A stretch of 64,000 bases of DNA from positions 658,501 through 722,500 of the forward strand of contig OZ025791.1 in assembly GCA_964019425.1 (NCBI GenBank), given 5' to 3'. The position numbers and the translations under genes are program-made. The stretch's first letter is position 1, and every line of letters begins with the position of its first letter. The notes below the pieces were generated by a model. It made no database searches. It was given only the letters and a program-made list of their open reading frames with translations, and was not told where the DNA came from. Positions 26,701 to 36,094 of the stretch are shown here, piece by piece. This stretch comes from Flectonema sp. DT1601 (taxonomy: Eukaryota > Euglenozoa > Diplonemea > Diplonemida > Diplonemidae).

Positions 26701-29700
26701 AGGATGTAATCCGATGATTGTTTTAAAAACTCTCATTAAAGCTATTGTCAAACTATCCTCCCTCGACTCTGTAAAATGCCGAAACAAGTTTACAGTCATC
26801 GCCTGATTTCTGTTTAGTAAGTCAGCCTTTAGAACTTCCGCTAGTCCGTTAATTGCGTTATCGTCGTCTTCTATATCACGTTCTTCTGGATCACCGTACA
26901 CACCAGAGATATTAACCAACACTAACTGTAATGCTGTTCTGTATAGTAATGGATAACCTCTGTAGAGTGTGATGTCAAGAAGGATTTGAGTTAAGAGGTC
27001 GCTCTTTAGTTTTAAGAAGGCGCCCTCTGGATGGTTTCCGAGTCGTCTATCAGTTGATGAGACTCGTGACACCCATTTCTTTATATTAATTTCACTTCTA
27101 ACACCAGCGTTAGCGAATAACCACCAAAGTAGTTTGCAACATGCTAGTTTACTTTCCATTACGAGTTGCATTCTTTCTGACCAGTGGTAGCGTTGGACTT
27201 TATGAAGCATTCCTGGAGTACTATCGCTCCAGATGTGAGCTCGTCTAGATTCTTGTGTTCTAGGTGATCCAGGGTCACGTGGAGATCCAGGTTCGAGTAG
27301 TGAGTTGGTTGTCGTTGTTGTCGTTTGTTGATTTGGGTTTTGATCTGATCTGTAAGGATCTACTGATGTGGCTGCTCCTGCTCCAGATATTAAATATTCA
27401 TCTGACATCCCTGAGTCTGATGTTCCATCCAGCAGTCTTAATAATGGATGGAATAAATGCTCTAATTCTTCACAAGTATAACACCCGGCAGTCACAATTA
27501 CATTCGCTAATTCCAACATTTCAGTCATCAACATGTTTCTAGCTGTTGCTGACGCTTCCTGTCGTGAATTTCTTGTTATAAAATCATAGACGGTGTCCTT
27601 CAGTCGATCGAGTATTTCCGGAGGAGTGAATTCGTGAAGACCATTTTCAACATATAAATGTCTCGCAAGTCTAACAAAGGCAGATCGGATTGGATCGCAG
27701 AGCTGGTGTTGAATTTGCATTGTCATACCTGCGAGGATGAGTTCGTGTGAATATCTTTTTTTAACATAATTAATAGCAGTGTCTGTACCTCCGACACACA
27801 GGGATGCCATGAAGCGAAGACACTGTTCAAAATAACGAACTTCCTCAATGTCAGAAGTCTGAATCCATTCTTCTAAAGTAATCCATCCGCTGTCATCATT
27901 CGCTTCATCATCTTCAATCTCTTTAGGATCGAATCCTGTTGTGTGTCTCAACATCAAAGTTTTTAACTGCGCGTGATAATGTGTTAGAGATGCACTACTA
28001 GAACTTACCAAGTCACCAGGTAGATCGAACTCGTTGTTATCAACTGAAGCAGAATGCTTTATTTCTCTTCGGAACCCCGTCAACAAATCAACTCTGTCTC
28101 GACTACACTCAGCGCATATCAGTAGCTTCTGCTCATTCCGATTCTCTTCATCGTGAATTAAGTTTTTCGGAGCTTTATAAATCAATTGCATTCCATGTTT
28201 ACTGAGTCCTTCAGGAGGAGATCGTCCAGAGAGTGAATCTTTCTTTGCCTGATGAAACATATACATCGGAACTGAACGAGGATGTACATCAGAAGCAGAC
28301 TTAGCGAGAAGAAGACTACCTCCCTGAACTCTAAGCCAAGAACGTTGCCATCGTGGGATAACACAGGGGATATCACAATACCAAACCCAAGTACCAGACA
28401 TTATTCCTGGGATATTACGAGCAACTGATAACAGTGCTGCTTGTGGTGATGCTGATCTTGATCTGGGTGAGTATCTCATTGAGTAAGGACTGCCAACCTT
28501 CCCTCTGACATCATCGTCACTCTCACTTTCACTATCTGTTGATTCGTCGTCTTCTTCAACCCCGTTTTCTTTTCGTCTTTTAAATCGTCTGATCTTCCTT
28601 TCGACATTTCCTGGAAACCCAGTCACTGGTTTCACTAATATCGCGTCACCAGAAGACTTGGTGGCGTAAATCAGTTTTAACTTCTCCAAATTGCGAAGTT
28701 TTTTAATCAAAATACGTTGGTTTCTTGGAATACCCTCATTGTCACAAATACAACAAGCTGATAGCAGTGTCATGTATGTTGCTTTTCGACCATGTTGAGG
28801 GACAAGCCAAAGAAAGGATTCCAACTGAAGGTTTTGCAGCTGCTCTAGAAGACGATCATTGTCGCAGATTATTTGCATGTAGGCGTCTGCGATTGAGGTC
28901 ATGTCTCCTAGTTGGGTTTCAATGAATGGGAGGAATTGACTCATCTGCTGTGCCATGTCCTTTGATCCTCTGACCATTTGTTTTACCAATCGATAACCTA
29001 AAGCATAAATACTTCTCATATTTCTGAACTGATCAAGTCGAAGGATAGCTTCCAATGAGATGCCTCCGTACTCGAGGGGAGCTTTTAAGATTCGAAAGAC
29101 CAGATTGTGGACGTTTTGTTGAAATAGTATTCTCTGATGTTTCTTTAGTGGTGGACCGTTATGAGCGAATGGATCATCCATAGGTTTTGATTTGGTACAA
29201 AACAATACCAATCCAGTAAATACTTTTATAACAGATCGAATTAATTTTCCAGATTCAGCGTGTTTCTTATCTTTTGACAATTGCATTATAACACTGTCCG
29301 CTTGATTCTTTCCAATGTCAACATTGGTTGATGTCTTTGGTCGAGAATGTTGTGTTGAAGATCCTCTTTGCATTTGTAAGTTTCTCTGTTCTTGAATGAC
29401 ACGTCTTTCTTCTTCACGTTCATGTTTTATATCAATCCAATATTGATTGAATCTTTCAAGTGCTACGACCATGTTGCAGACTTGTGTTAGACTTTCCTTC
29501 TCAGATGATCTGACGACCCTAACAGCGAAGACGTCTTCATAGTATCCTTTTGTTGTTGTTTCTACTCGTTGGAGTTTACCTGTTGTACCTAAACTAGCAG
29601 CCTTGAATTGATCAGTATCTGAAACAGTCGTCTTTACAGGTTCATCGACTGTGTAGTCACCAGCAGCATGAAGCCAAACCTCTTCATAATGAAAACAAAA

Positions 29701-30831
29701 TCGAGCAAATGATGTAATTGTCAAAGCATCAGCTCCATCGTGAGAATCTAACGGATGAATTGATAGTAAAGTATTCTTATCTTCTGGTGTGTACGTCATT
29801 GTGACATCTTGCATTCTTGTGCCATCAACTGGACTGTCCCAAACATTTAGTGTTAAATATTGTTCTGTCGCCATGTGTTTAAGTCTAAATAACTTCCTAT
29901 GCTTGCTATATAATACAGCTCCTCCTTGCTTTGGATTCTCTGCTTCAAGTGTCCAGAGAGCGTTAGAGCTATATGGAAGATCGAGAACGTTGAATGTGGC
30001 TTTTTGAATTGTGTGTTGATCAATATAAACATGTTCAGCGTCTTGTATTTGCCAATCACATAAAACAAAACCCTCAGCTTCTCTGTGGTATAGCACTACA
30101 GCTGAGCCAGCCATTACGCATGCGTCGGTTGCGTCTTTTCGTTCGCGGTCTTTGTCTGTTTCGTAGGCTTCCATTTGCCAAACAGCTCCTTTTTGTTCTC
30201 GTGATTGGAAATCAACAAAATGATGAATTGGAGTCATAACATTCTTTGATTCCATAACTTGTTCTTGATGAGACTTCCATAAAGTTGTACTTAATGAAGC
30301 AGTATCAGAAGTCACGTGGAGATACAAATCTGTCTCACACGATGCGACAACAATCTGATCTTCGATTCGAACTCGTTCTCCAATTTCTCTAATTTTATAT
30401 TTTGGTAAAATCTTAAAACATTGTCTCTCATGATTCTTCTCATCAGGATGACCTGCAGGAAGGTGTTGATCAGTACCCATTGTCATCGAAGCCACCTGAC
30501 GAGTGTCATCACTACTGTCATTCGGATTCACACCTTCACAAGTTAAGTATTTGTTAGAAAAAACATTCCACAACTTTATAACCTGACCGTAAGAAACATA
30601 CTTAGCAGTCTCTGCTGCTTCTCCCCATAAGAAAGCTTGTTGGTCTTGATTTCTTATTTGATGAACTTGATATATACATCTCTCGAAGTTTCTTGCAATG
30701 TCAGTCTTCTGCTGTTCTACAACAGGAACACTTTGACTTCCAATATAATTGAGAGAAAGAGAACCCTGGTAGTGAGTACTATTGAAGTAGATCTTATCAG
30801 AGAATTTTAAAAATTCCGTGTGGGTCGTCAT
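23761..30831 (-). CDS. ITPR: Inositol 1,4,5-trisphosphate receptor-like calcium-release channel
   Basis: A single 2356-residue frame, intronless, starting at ATG 30831. It should form the tetrameric InsP3-gated Ca2+ channel of ER or acidocalcisome membranes. Domain order fits the family: N-terminal InsP3-binding suppressor and MIR region (1-330), RIH solenoid (about 560-780), RIH-associated domain (near 1500, LQLFCEGHNRDLQNYLRVQ) and a C-terminal channel with about six membrane segments. The selectivity filter GGGIGD lies near 2127 (vertebrate GGGVGD). The conserved zinc-binding linker after S6 (CFICG...HHIKNDHNMW) and a final coiled coil are present. It is somewhat shorter than animal receptors (about 2700). 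Unusual is an acidic/Ser-rich linker followed by a PH-like segment at about 808-925. A CAG acceptor-like site lies 19 bases before the ATG. Confidence 0.95.
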   Translation of the reverse strand: MTTHTEFLKFSDKIYFNSTHYQGSLSLNYIGSQSVPVVEQQKTDIARNFERCIYQVHQIRNQDQQAFLWGEAAETAKYVSYGQVIKLWNVFSNKYLTCEGVNPNDSSDDTRQVASMTMGTDQHLPAGHPDEKNHERQCFKILPKYKIREIGERVRIEDQIVVASCETDLYLHVTSDTASLSTTLWKSHQEQVMESKNVMTPIHHFVDFQSREQKGAVWQMEAYETDKDRERKDATDACVMAGSAVVLYHREAEGFVLCDWQIQDAEHVYIDQHTIQKATFNVLDLPYSSNALWTLEAENPKQGGAVLYSKHRKLFRLKHMATEQYLTLNVWDSPVDGTRMQDVTMTYTPEDKNTLLSIHPLDSHDGADALTITSFARFCFHYEEVWLHAAGDYTVDEPVKTTVSDTDQFKAASLGTTGKLQRVETTTKGYYEDVFAVRVVRSSEKESLTQVCNMVVALERFNQYWIDIKHEREEERRVIQEQRNLQMQRGSSTQHSRPKTSTNVDIGKNQADSVIMQLSKDKKHAESGKLIRSVIKVFTGLVLFCTKSKPMDDPFAHNGPPLKKHQRILFQQNVHNLVFRILKAPLEYGGISLEAILRLDQFRNMRSIYALGYRLVKQMVRGSKDMAQQMSQFLPFIETQLGDMTSIADAYMQIICDNDRLLEQLQNLQLESFLWLVPQHGRKATYMTLLSACCICDNEGIPRNQRILIKKLRNLEKLKLIYATKSSGDAILVKPVTGFPGNVERKIRRFKRRKENGVEEDDESTDSESESDDDVRGKVGSPYSMRYSPRSRSASPQAALLSVARNIPGIMSGTWVWYCDIPCVIPRWQRSWLRVQGGSLLLAKSASDVHPRSVPMYMFHQAKKDSLSGRSPPEGLSKHGMQLIYKAPKNLIHDEENRNEQKLLICAECSRDRVDLLTGFRREIKHSASVDNNEFDLPGDLVSSSSASLTHYHAQLKTLMLRHTTGFDPKEIEDDEANDDSGWITLEEWIQTSDIEEVRYFEQCLRFMASLCVGGTDTAINYVKKRYSHELILAGMTMQIQHQLCDPIRSAFVRLARHLYVENGLHEFTPPEILDRLKDTVYDFITRNSRQEASATARNMLMTEMLELANVIVTAGCYTCEELEHLFHPLLRLLDGTSDSGMSDEYLISGAGAATSVDPYRSDQNPNQQTTTTTTNSLLEPGSPRDPGSPRTQESRRAHIWSDSTPGMLHKVQRYHWSERMQLVMESKLACCKLLWWLFANAGVRSEINIKKWVSRVSSTDRRLGNHPEGAFLKLKSDLLTQILLDITLYRGYPLLYRTALQLVLVNISGVYGDPEERDIEDDDNAINGLAEVLKADLLNRNQAMTVNLFRHFTESREDSLTIALMRVFKTIIGLHPSKKEKEKMQSLLDDLGVTPIVTQMIESKDEHVVSEALQFGHALLEGGNNKVQVSILNYFLSLNDEAFFSCTKDRIVKAVNLMKSNEVAEKHKSKKVASHALHNTDSTGFTPSITVNTDDDRNSKYKQCELYHLDKVLRFLQLFCEGHNRDLQNYLRVQDDNVHTYNLVKETITVLKTLLMVEQCDEFIFDHIVQAFNTLTEYCQGPCYDNQHSLVNANIAFEVNVVLARPLPLVDEQQTDELKNAALTMLLSVLEGVEEQWIPAVISTTLDLKLIKALLTDIWSRRKEPEALDLGFTAFMLLKTLSAFDDSLSEFIERCEGFSFYTALTGRIEILRSQSLVRVYFRIPFICSNLSDKTKDELLWNVNRETPTARITDFYDRAEELIYEIEFYERNFKQVCEPTPGAWIPSRNERVRQCKYLINSTINWWENAMIVLAFLINGIVCMNYVTNTSVDIVRAPLEGFHIESEIVLFVLNALIAVQFFVCLFLLFDFWVAKAPLNAHRTWKKERQLMMKRRRKKFSLKRYIEMFAVDHPELDRRQGPLNETTGTVRGNNKEKAFDILKEKFADRSGTPAGIGGSFGAVASSVASADINNDRDDLGLFPIEPEHLDDPERGLLTFNYSWQYTVKSVRYDTHFIFLTASVIFSLAGLFISPFFIALHLVSIINRSALLQNVIKAVTKNGRSLLLTVLLGIIIIYLFSVIGFVLFRDSFKNREPPCEGEPNCEDYHCDTLFRCFIFAVSAGIRAGGGIGDLMQPLDWESPYAAARTIFDFTFFVVVIVILLNIIFGVIIDTFAELRSEKQKVEEDIRSRCFICGIESSQFDRQADGFEHHIKNDHNMWNYIFFIHHLQKKDPDEFTGQESYVHSMMRKSDLSFFPLNKAVCLEGKQEEDDQVKELSEVHSATQKRVENVENQVSSFQNQFTKENQDLRDYLQGVSVKVIEATSKRHAILGGLYAAIQKDHQANQDGLKMRPLTPVG

Positions 30832-32157
30832 GATTGTGACCCGCCCAGAACTGTGAGAAGTAATCTTAAAACGGTCAGAGTAGGTACATCTTTAAAATAG
30901 AAACATAGAACAGATTAAGACATCAAACACATGCAAACTGTTAATTTAAATAATTTTTTAAATTAAAAATAATTATATTTCATTACAAGACTGTATGCAG
31001 GTTTACACCGGTTTTACAAACAAATGGGACACGGGGCGTCAATCAAGGACTTGGGAACTGAGAGGTTTACAGGCTGGCGGAGGGACAGCGGGATTTGTGA
31101 ATCGAGACCGGGCAGTACACTAATAATTCGGATTTTCGTTTTTTTTCTTTTTTTTTTTTTTTCATACTTTTTTCTTTTTTTTCCTTATCTTGAATTTTCT
31201 TTTGTTTTTTTTTTTTGTTTTTTTTTCTTTTCTTCGTTTTTCCCGATCACTGCTTCTTTCTGTGTTACGAAATGACAGAGGTGCAAGTTGCAAAATTATC
31301 GGCGCCATGGCCGGACCTTTTCCAGTGCCCACATGACGCCACAGGTAAGTTGTAAATCGTATTAACAATAAACAATTATCTGCTGCTATTAAGATCGACC
31401 AACTCTCCGCCTGTCTAGGGAAGTTATCTAAAGTGGGAAGTAATTCCGTGACGGAGAATCGCAAAGACATGAATGAAAAATAGGGGAATAGACAAGAGAT
31501 GGGAGGGACAAAGAAAATGGGATAGGGATGGGAAAATTAACAATTCGCGACCATGGCGAGCTACAAATCTGTTTTATGTAACCTCAGAGATGTTATCGAC
31601 TTGAGAGCTTTCAAGATCAGTTTTTTGAGATAATTTTGTACGACCCCCTGCAAGTTACGTCTGCATCCATAAAGCAACTTGTTGAACAGCCTCCAGCGAC
31701 GACTACCACGCAAAGTGAACAACTACAACACAAAGGATCGACCCGTCGAGGAAGAGATAAAATTGTAAACCTTTATTATTCTTGGTACACAACTTGAACA
31801 CCAAAAATTCTCTGATAGGGAGAGAAAAGAGGAAGGAGGGAACGCGTACAAGTTGCAATTTCTGTGTGTTCTGATCTTCCTTCCTTCAGTCTTGCCTTTT
31901 TGCATCTTCTTGTCTCGAACTTTTATATACTTTGAGAGGGTATCATCAAGAAGAACTATCGCTAGCAAATGCTTAGCAAACAGGGGAAGGGAGAAGTAGC
32001 TTTCGGGGACGGGGAGTGTGAACAAGAAGGGGGGATAACAACAACAACAACATCAACAACAAACGAATGAACAAGAACGTAATAAGCTAAAGCATCGTGT
32101 GCACCCCAACAACTGATATGGGATCGTGAAAGAATAGTAAGGAGAATACCTTCCAAT
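30832..32157. other. Spacer, no gene seen
   Basis: About 1.3 kb between the InsP3 receptor start and the stop of the WD40-PDZ gene. It has poly(T) tracts near 31140-31230 and otherwise mixed sequence. Open frames here are short and unrecognised. The sequence ACTTACCTG on the minus strand near 31340 resembles a U1 snRNA 5' end, but the following bases do not fit. Confidence 0.55.
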
Positions 32158-35100
32158 CTACTTCATTGGTTCGAATGTTAATGAACTTCTCAATACTTTA
32201 GGACCTCTCGTGTATGAAACTTTAACAGCAACGCCAACCTTTTTTATTTTATTTTAATTTATCACATTGTGTGTTAATAATAATATTATAAAATAGTTCT
32301 GAAATACAATACCTTAACGTGAGCAAGTGCATCTCCGTAAGTTCTCTTATCTTTGACTCTGGAGCCATTAATTACTCCTAACTTGTCGCCAACTCTCATC
32401 CCAGCCTTGTCAGCAGGTCCGCCTGGAGTCACTTCAGTCAATTTTAAACTATTATCAAACTTGTACTTAGCAGTTGGCTTACCCGCACGTGGTGATGGTG
32501 TTGGTGGAGGTGGTGGAGCATGTTCCTGAGTGAGTTGGTTTTTATTTCTTTTTTTTTTTTTTTTTTCTTTGCAAATACATTAACGAGAAGAAGTAAAAGA
32601 GCCATACCTCTTCATGTTCCACAGGGATGTGATTTCCCTCCGCAAAATCTTGACGGTCATCCATCAACTCGTGGACGTGCTCTTGTCTGTCGGCCTTTTT
32701 CTTCGCCTTGACGTCGGCAGCTCTGTCGAAGATGTGACTGGCTGTGACAGCTCCAAATGAAGTTTCCCAAAGTCCCATGTCTTTGACGGCTTGTGGTCCT
32801 AGACGAAGTAGTTCCTGTTTGTATTGATTCACTTTTTTGTTTTTTTGTTGTTGTTTTTTTTTTGCACCGACGAAGTCGGAGAAGAAACTATTCAGATTAA
32901 GAGCCGTTATTTATTATGTCATGTTATCTATTTCCCTGTGCGCCAGTAAAACTAGCTGCGATCAACAAAATATAAGGCTTATCTGAATGGTTTTTTTTGA
33001 ATTCGCCACATCAAACACATACCGCAGTAGAACGTTCTTCGTAGACTCTGAGAACGATATCGTAGAGAACACTTTGATTGTTTAGAATCTGTTTTAATGA
33101 TCCAGAACGTTCTAACTTCGCATTAAATTCACGTGTTGCACGAGGATCTCTGGCCATATCACACGCAATTACTAGTTCTTTAATTCCAACGTGTGCCATG
33201 TCGAGGAGTCGTTTAGTAAGTGTATTCGTTAAATCATAAGGATAGTCCCATACAACACCTGAGAAGTCACATTCAACACCTTGGCGATTGCATAGGGAGG
33301 CGAGAGCGTTTTTAGTCTTCTTAAGACCGTTTGTAAAGAGAGTTGCAGTATCTTCACTCTTCGACTTTCTAGCAGCCATGTTTTGAATGGTGAGAAGATC
33401 ATCTCCGCAGTTGACACCGTGAGCTTTGAGGAGGACACAAACCTTCATTGCGGCTTCAGCATGCTTCTCTGCGTCAATTGCAATTGTTTCTCTGCCAACG
33501 TTACGGAGGTCTATTTGAAGGTCAAGTTGGACCTTGTCGAGTGATTTTATTTGGTTCTCAAGATTTAAGATTTCGTCTTCCAGTTCACTTATTTCATTAG
33601 TACACTCCGCTTCGAGTCTTGTGATCTCCGAGTCAGTTAGATGACTACTCTCAGCAAGCTTACGTTCTAAATCATTGATTAACGCATCAATTTCATCTTG
33701 CTTCTCTTTTAACGATCTCTGACTCTCTTGAAGAAGCCATGCTCTTGCCTTTGACATGTACACTCTGCGAAGACCATCTTCTGTTGATGACATTAATGCG
33801 ATGGACGCCAATTTCTTCTTTTCTTGAACTTTACGTTTTGCCAACCAACGCAAACATTTGCTTAAATATGTTCTTTGCACTCCAGTATCGATGTTTGATA
33901 ATAATATCCTGACTAGACTCCTCTTCCTCGCTGAGGCTTTCTCAGAGTGGTAGTACTTTATGAGTTTGTAGTAGTAAGTTGTCATTAATCCCTTAGTAGA
34001 ACAGTTTCGTAAGCATTGGGTGATGTTTTCTCTCTTCTTTTGTTGTCTAACACGGAAGACCCATCGCAACCATTTATGGAAATAAAGATTTCTCATAAAA
34101 CCAGCACTTGAGTGCAATAAAATTTGAACGACGTCTCCCTTGTGCCGTTTTTGAGAATCTTTACGAACCCATTCATTAATCTTAGACCAGTATACTAATT
34201 GCATACCTCTTTGAGTACTACAAAGAAGTGACTTAGAACATTGCATCTTTGCACGGTAATCTTTCTTCCATTCCGTGTAACCGCTTAGCTTTCTCATGTA
34301 GAGGGAGCATAAGGCGTGGTTGTTAGTAGCGGCTATGATATGAGCGAGTTTTACTCGTTTTGTCATATCTCTGAGTTCAGTTAACCAGATCATTAATTTT
34401 TGATAGAATCGAAGTTTGACACCGCAGCCAAGTTGACGAGCCATTGCTGTGACAAGTTGCTCCTTTCTGCGACCTGCAATCTTTTGGATTTGCATAAGTT
34501 GACGTTTTCTCTTATCGAGATCACGACAATCTTGAATAGTTGTCGCACGAAGTTCCTCAATCTCATAAGTCATGGCTGCTTCATTCGGACTAAATGATGC
34601 GGCGTAAGTGTCTCTGTCGTCAGATTCTGAATATATAACTTTGCAACGACCTTCTTTAGTAACAAACCATCCTTTAATAGCATTCAATCTACAAAGAAGT
34701 GTTAAGTTCGTTACCATCGCTCCGTTGTGAGGATCTTCAATTTGACATATTTGAATATGATCGTAGGCGGAGAAGATTCTAATAACACCGTCAGCACCAC
34801 CAGACCAGATTCGACCACCAGCTGGATCTTTTAGTAGAGATAGGATTGCTGTTACGTTACCTTGTTGAGGGCGGTACATCACTCTTACGAAGGTTCCGTC
34901 TTGTGAGTCCCAGACTTTGATGTATCCGTCTTCACTAGCAGAGAATAAGTATCTTTCGTAAACAACAATAGCTCTTATTCCTTGTCTGTGTCCATGTTTT
35001 GTTATTGGATGTCCTTCAATTGGGAATCCTCCAGGAACTGATCTAGAATGACCAGTCTCAAGTTCTAAACATTTAATAGAACAATCATCACCACCAGAAT

Positions 35101-35755
35101 ATAATAATCTATCTGGTCCTTGATCATAAGTCAAACATCTAACAGCGTTCTGGTGTCCCCAAAACTGGTCGATGGCTCTGAATGTTCCTCCAGCTGCTGG
35201 AGGTCCATCCCATCTCCATATAAATATTTGCCAATCACGACCACCAGTTACTATTATTTCTCTAACTGATAACATACATGTGATAGACGCTGTGTGCTTT
35301 TTTGTTTCGCACACGAGCTCGTAATCTTCACCAACTCCATCTGCAAGTTTAACGCGATCATAAACACGAATGTATCCATCACTCATACCTGCGTACATAA
35401 ACCTACCAAGACTGTCCCAACTGTGGCACATGAGGCAGGTGACAAAAACTTTTTTTTTCTTCTCAATGGTGAATAAACCTCTTCCCAAACCATCTCTTAC
35501 ACACAGAGCACCATCCTGTTCTCCGGTCCATATTTGCATGTTTTCAACGGATGAGCCAGATGCTCGATGGAGCTCTAAACATCTGATGCCTCCAACGAAC
35601 TCACCAGACATTGTGATGCCAGAGTCTTCTGGATCTTGTAATCCAGTTGGTCGAAGAGGATGTCTTGGTGACCACTGAATACCAAGAGGTACTCCCAAAG
35701 CAGGCTGGTGCTTCCCCACCAGCATTTTGTGAGTGACATCCGATAGGTACGCCAT
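32158..35755 (-). CDS. WD40 propeller - YxxK/W-repeat - coiled coil - PDZ protein
   Basis: Four exons, 35755-33023, 32814-32608, 32525-32313 and 32238-32158, all phase 0, encode 1077 residues. Introns are 208, 82 and 74 nt with GTATGT, GTATGG and GTATTG donors. Residues about 1-390 form a WD40 propeller (HTASITCML, SASEDGYIKVWD, SGGADGVIRIF). Next come six repeats of about 38 residues with the core Y-x-x-K-x-x-x-W (for example VYWSKINEWV and TYLSKCLRWL), reminiscent of centrin-binding Sfi1 repeats. A coiled coil (about 690-770) and a helical region follow. The last exons add a proline-rich linker and a PDZ domain (VTPGGPADKAGMRVGDKL). The repeats recur in two neighbouring genes. A scaffold of a centrin-containing or flagellar structure is the likely role (inference). 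The first intron contains a conserved RNA-like element. Confidence 0.85.
32861..32992 (-). ncRNA. Candidate intron-encoded structured RNA (copy 1 of a two-copy element)
   Basis: Lies in the sense direction inside the first intron (32815-33022) of the WD40-PDZ gene. Read on the minus strand it begins AACCATTCAGAT and, about 95 bases later, has ATCTGAATAGTT: an 11-of-12 bp terminal stem. The 3' box CYGACTTCGTCGGTGCAAA follows, containing a 5-bp hairpin (CCGAC/GTCGG). Both ends are almost identical in a second copy at 55358-55454, while the middle differs. Intron location suggests a snoRNA-like RNA, but clear C/D or H/ACA boxes are not seen. A small mobile element is the alternative. Confidence 0.4.
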
Positions 35756-36094
35756 TGGGTCACTCTGGTTAGGATTAAATTAGATTATTTAAAAAAAGAG
35801 AAAATAACAACAACACGGAGTACAAAAGTTCGTAATAACTAAACAACTGGTGTCGAGGACATAATTTTTCTGTTGAAAAAATAGTTTTAGACACGACTAT
35901 CAAAAAAAATACACGCATTTTTTTTTTTTTTTTTGGTAATTTTTTTTTAAATTGCCGTAAAGCAATTTTTAAAAGTGTTGGTACAAAAAAGAATAAACGA
36001 AATAAATTTTTAAAAATAAAAAAAAAACGAGACAATGTGTAAATATGTGTAGTAAGCAACAGATGAGTGTCGTGTAAATTTTTTTTTTTTTCCC
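35756..36094. other. Short spacer, no gene seen
   Basis: AT-rich spacer with poly(A) and poly(T) tracts between the start of the WD40-PDZ gene and the stop of the next upstream gene. CTAACCAG, a splice-acceptor-like site, lies 9 bases before the WD40-PDZ ATG. Nothing else is supported. Confidence 0.55.

Noticed and set aside
31335-31350. U1 snRNA-like 5' end (ACTTACCTG on the minus strand)
   Set aside because: Downstream bases do not form the U1 stem-loops; most likely chance.
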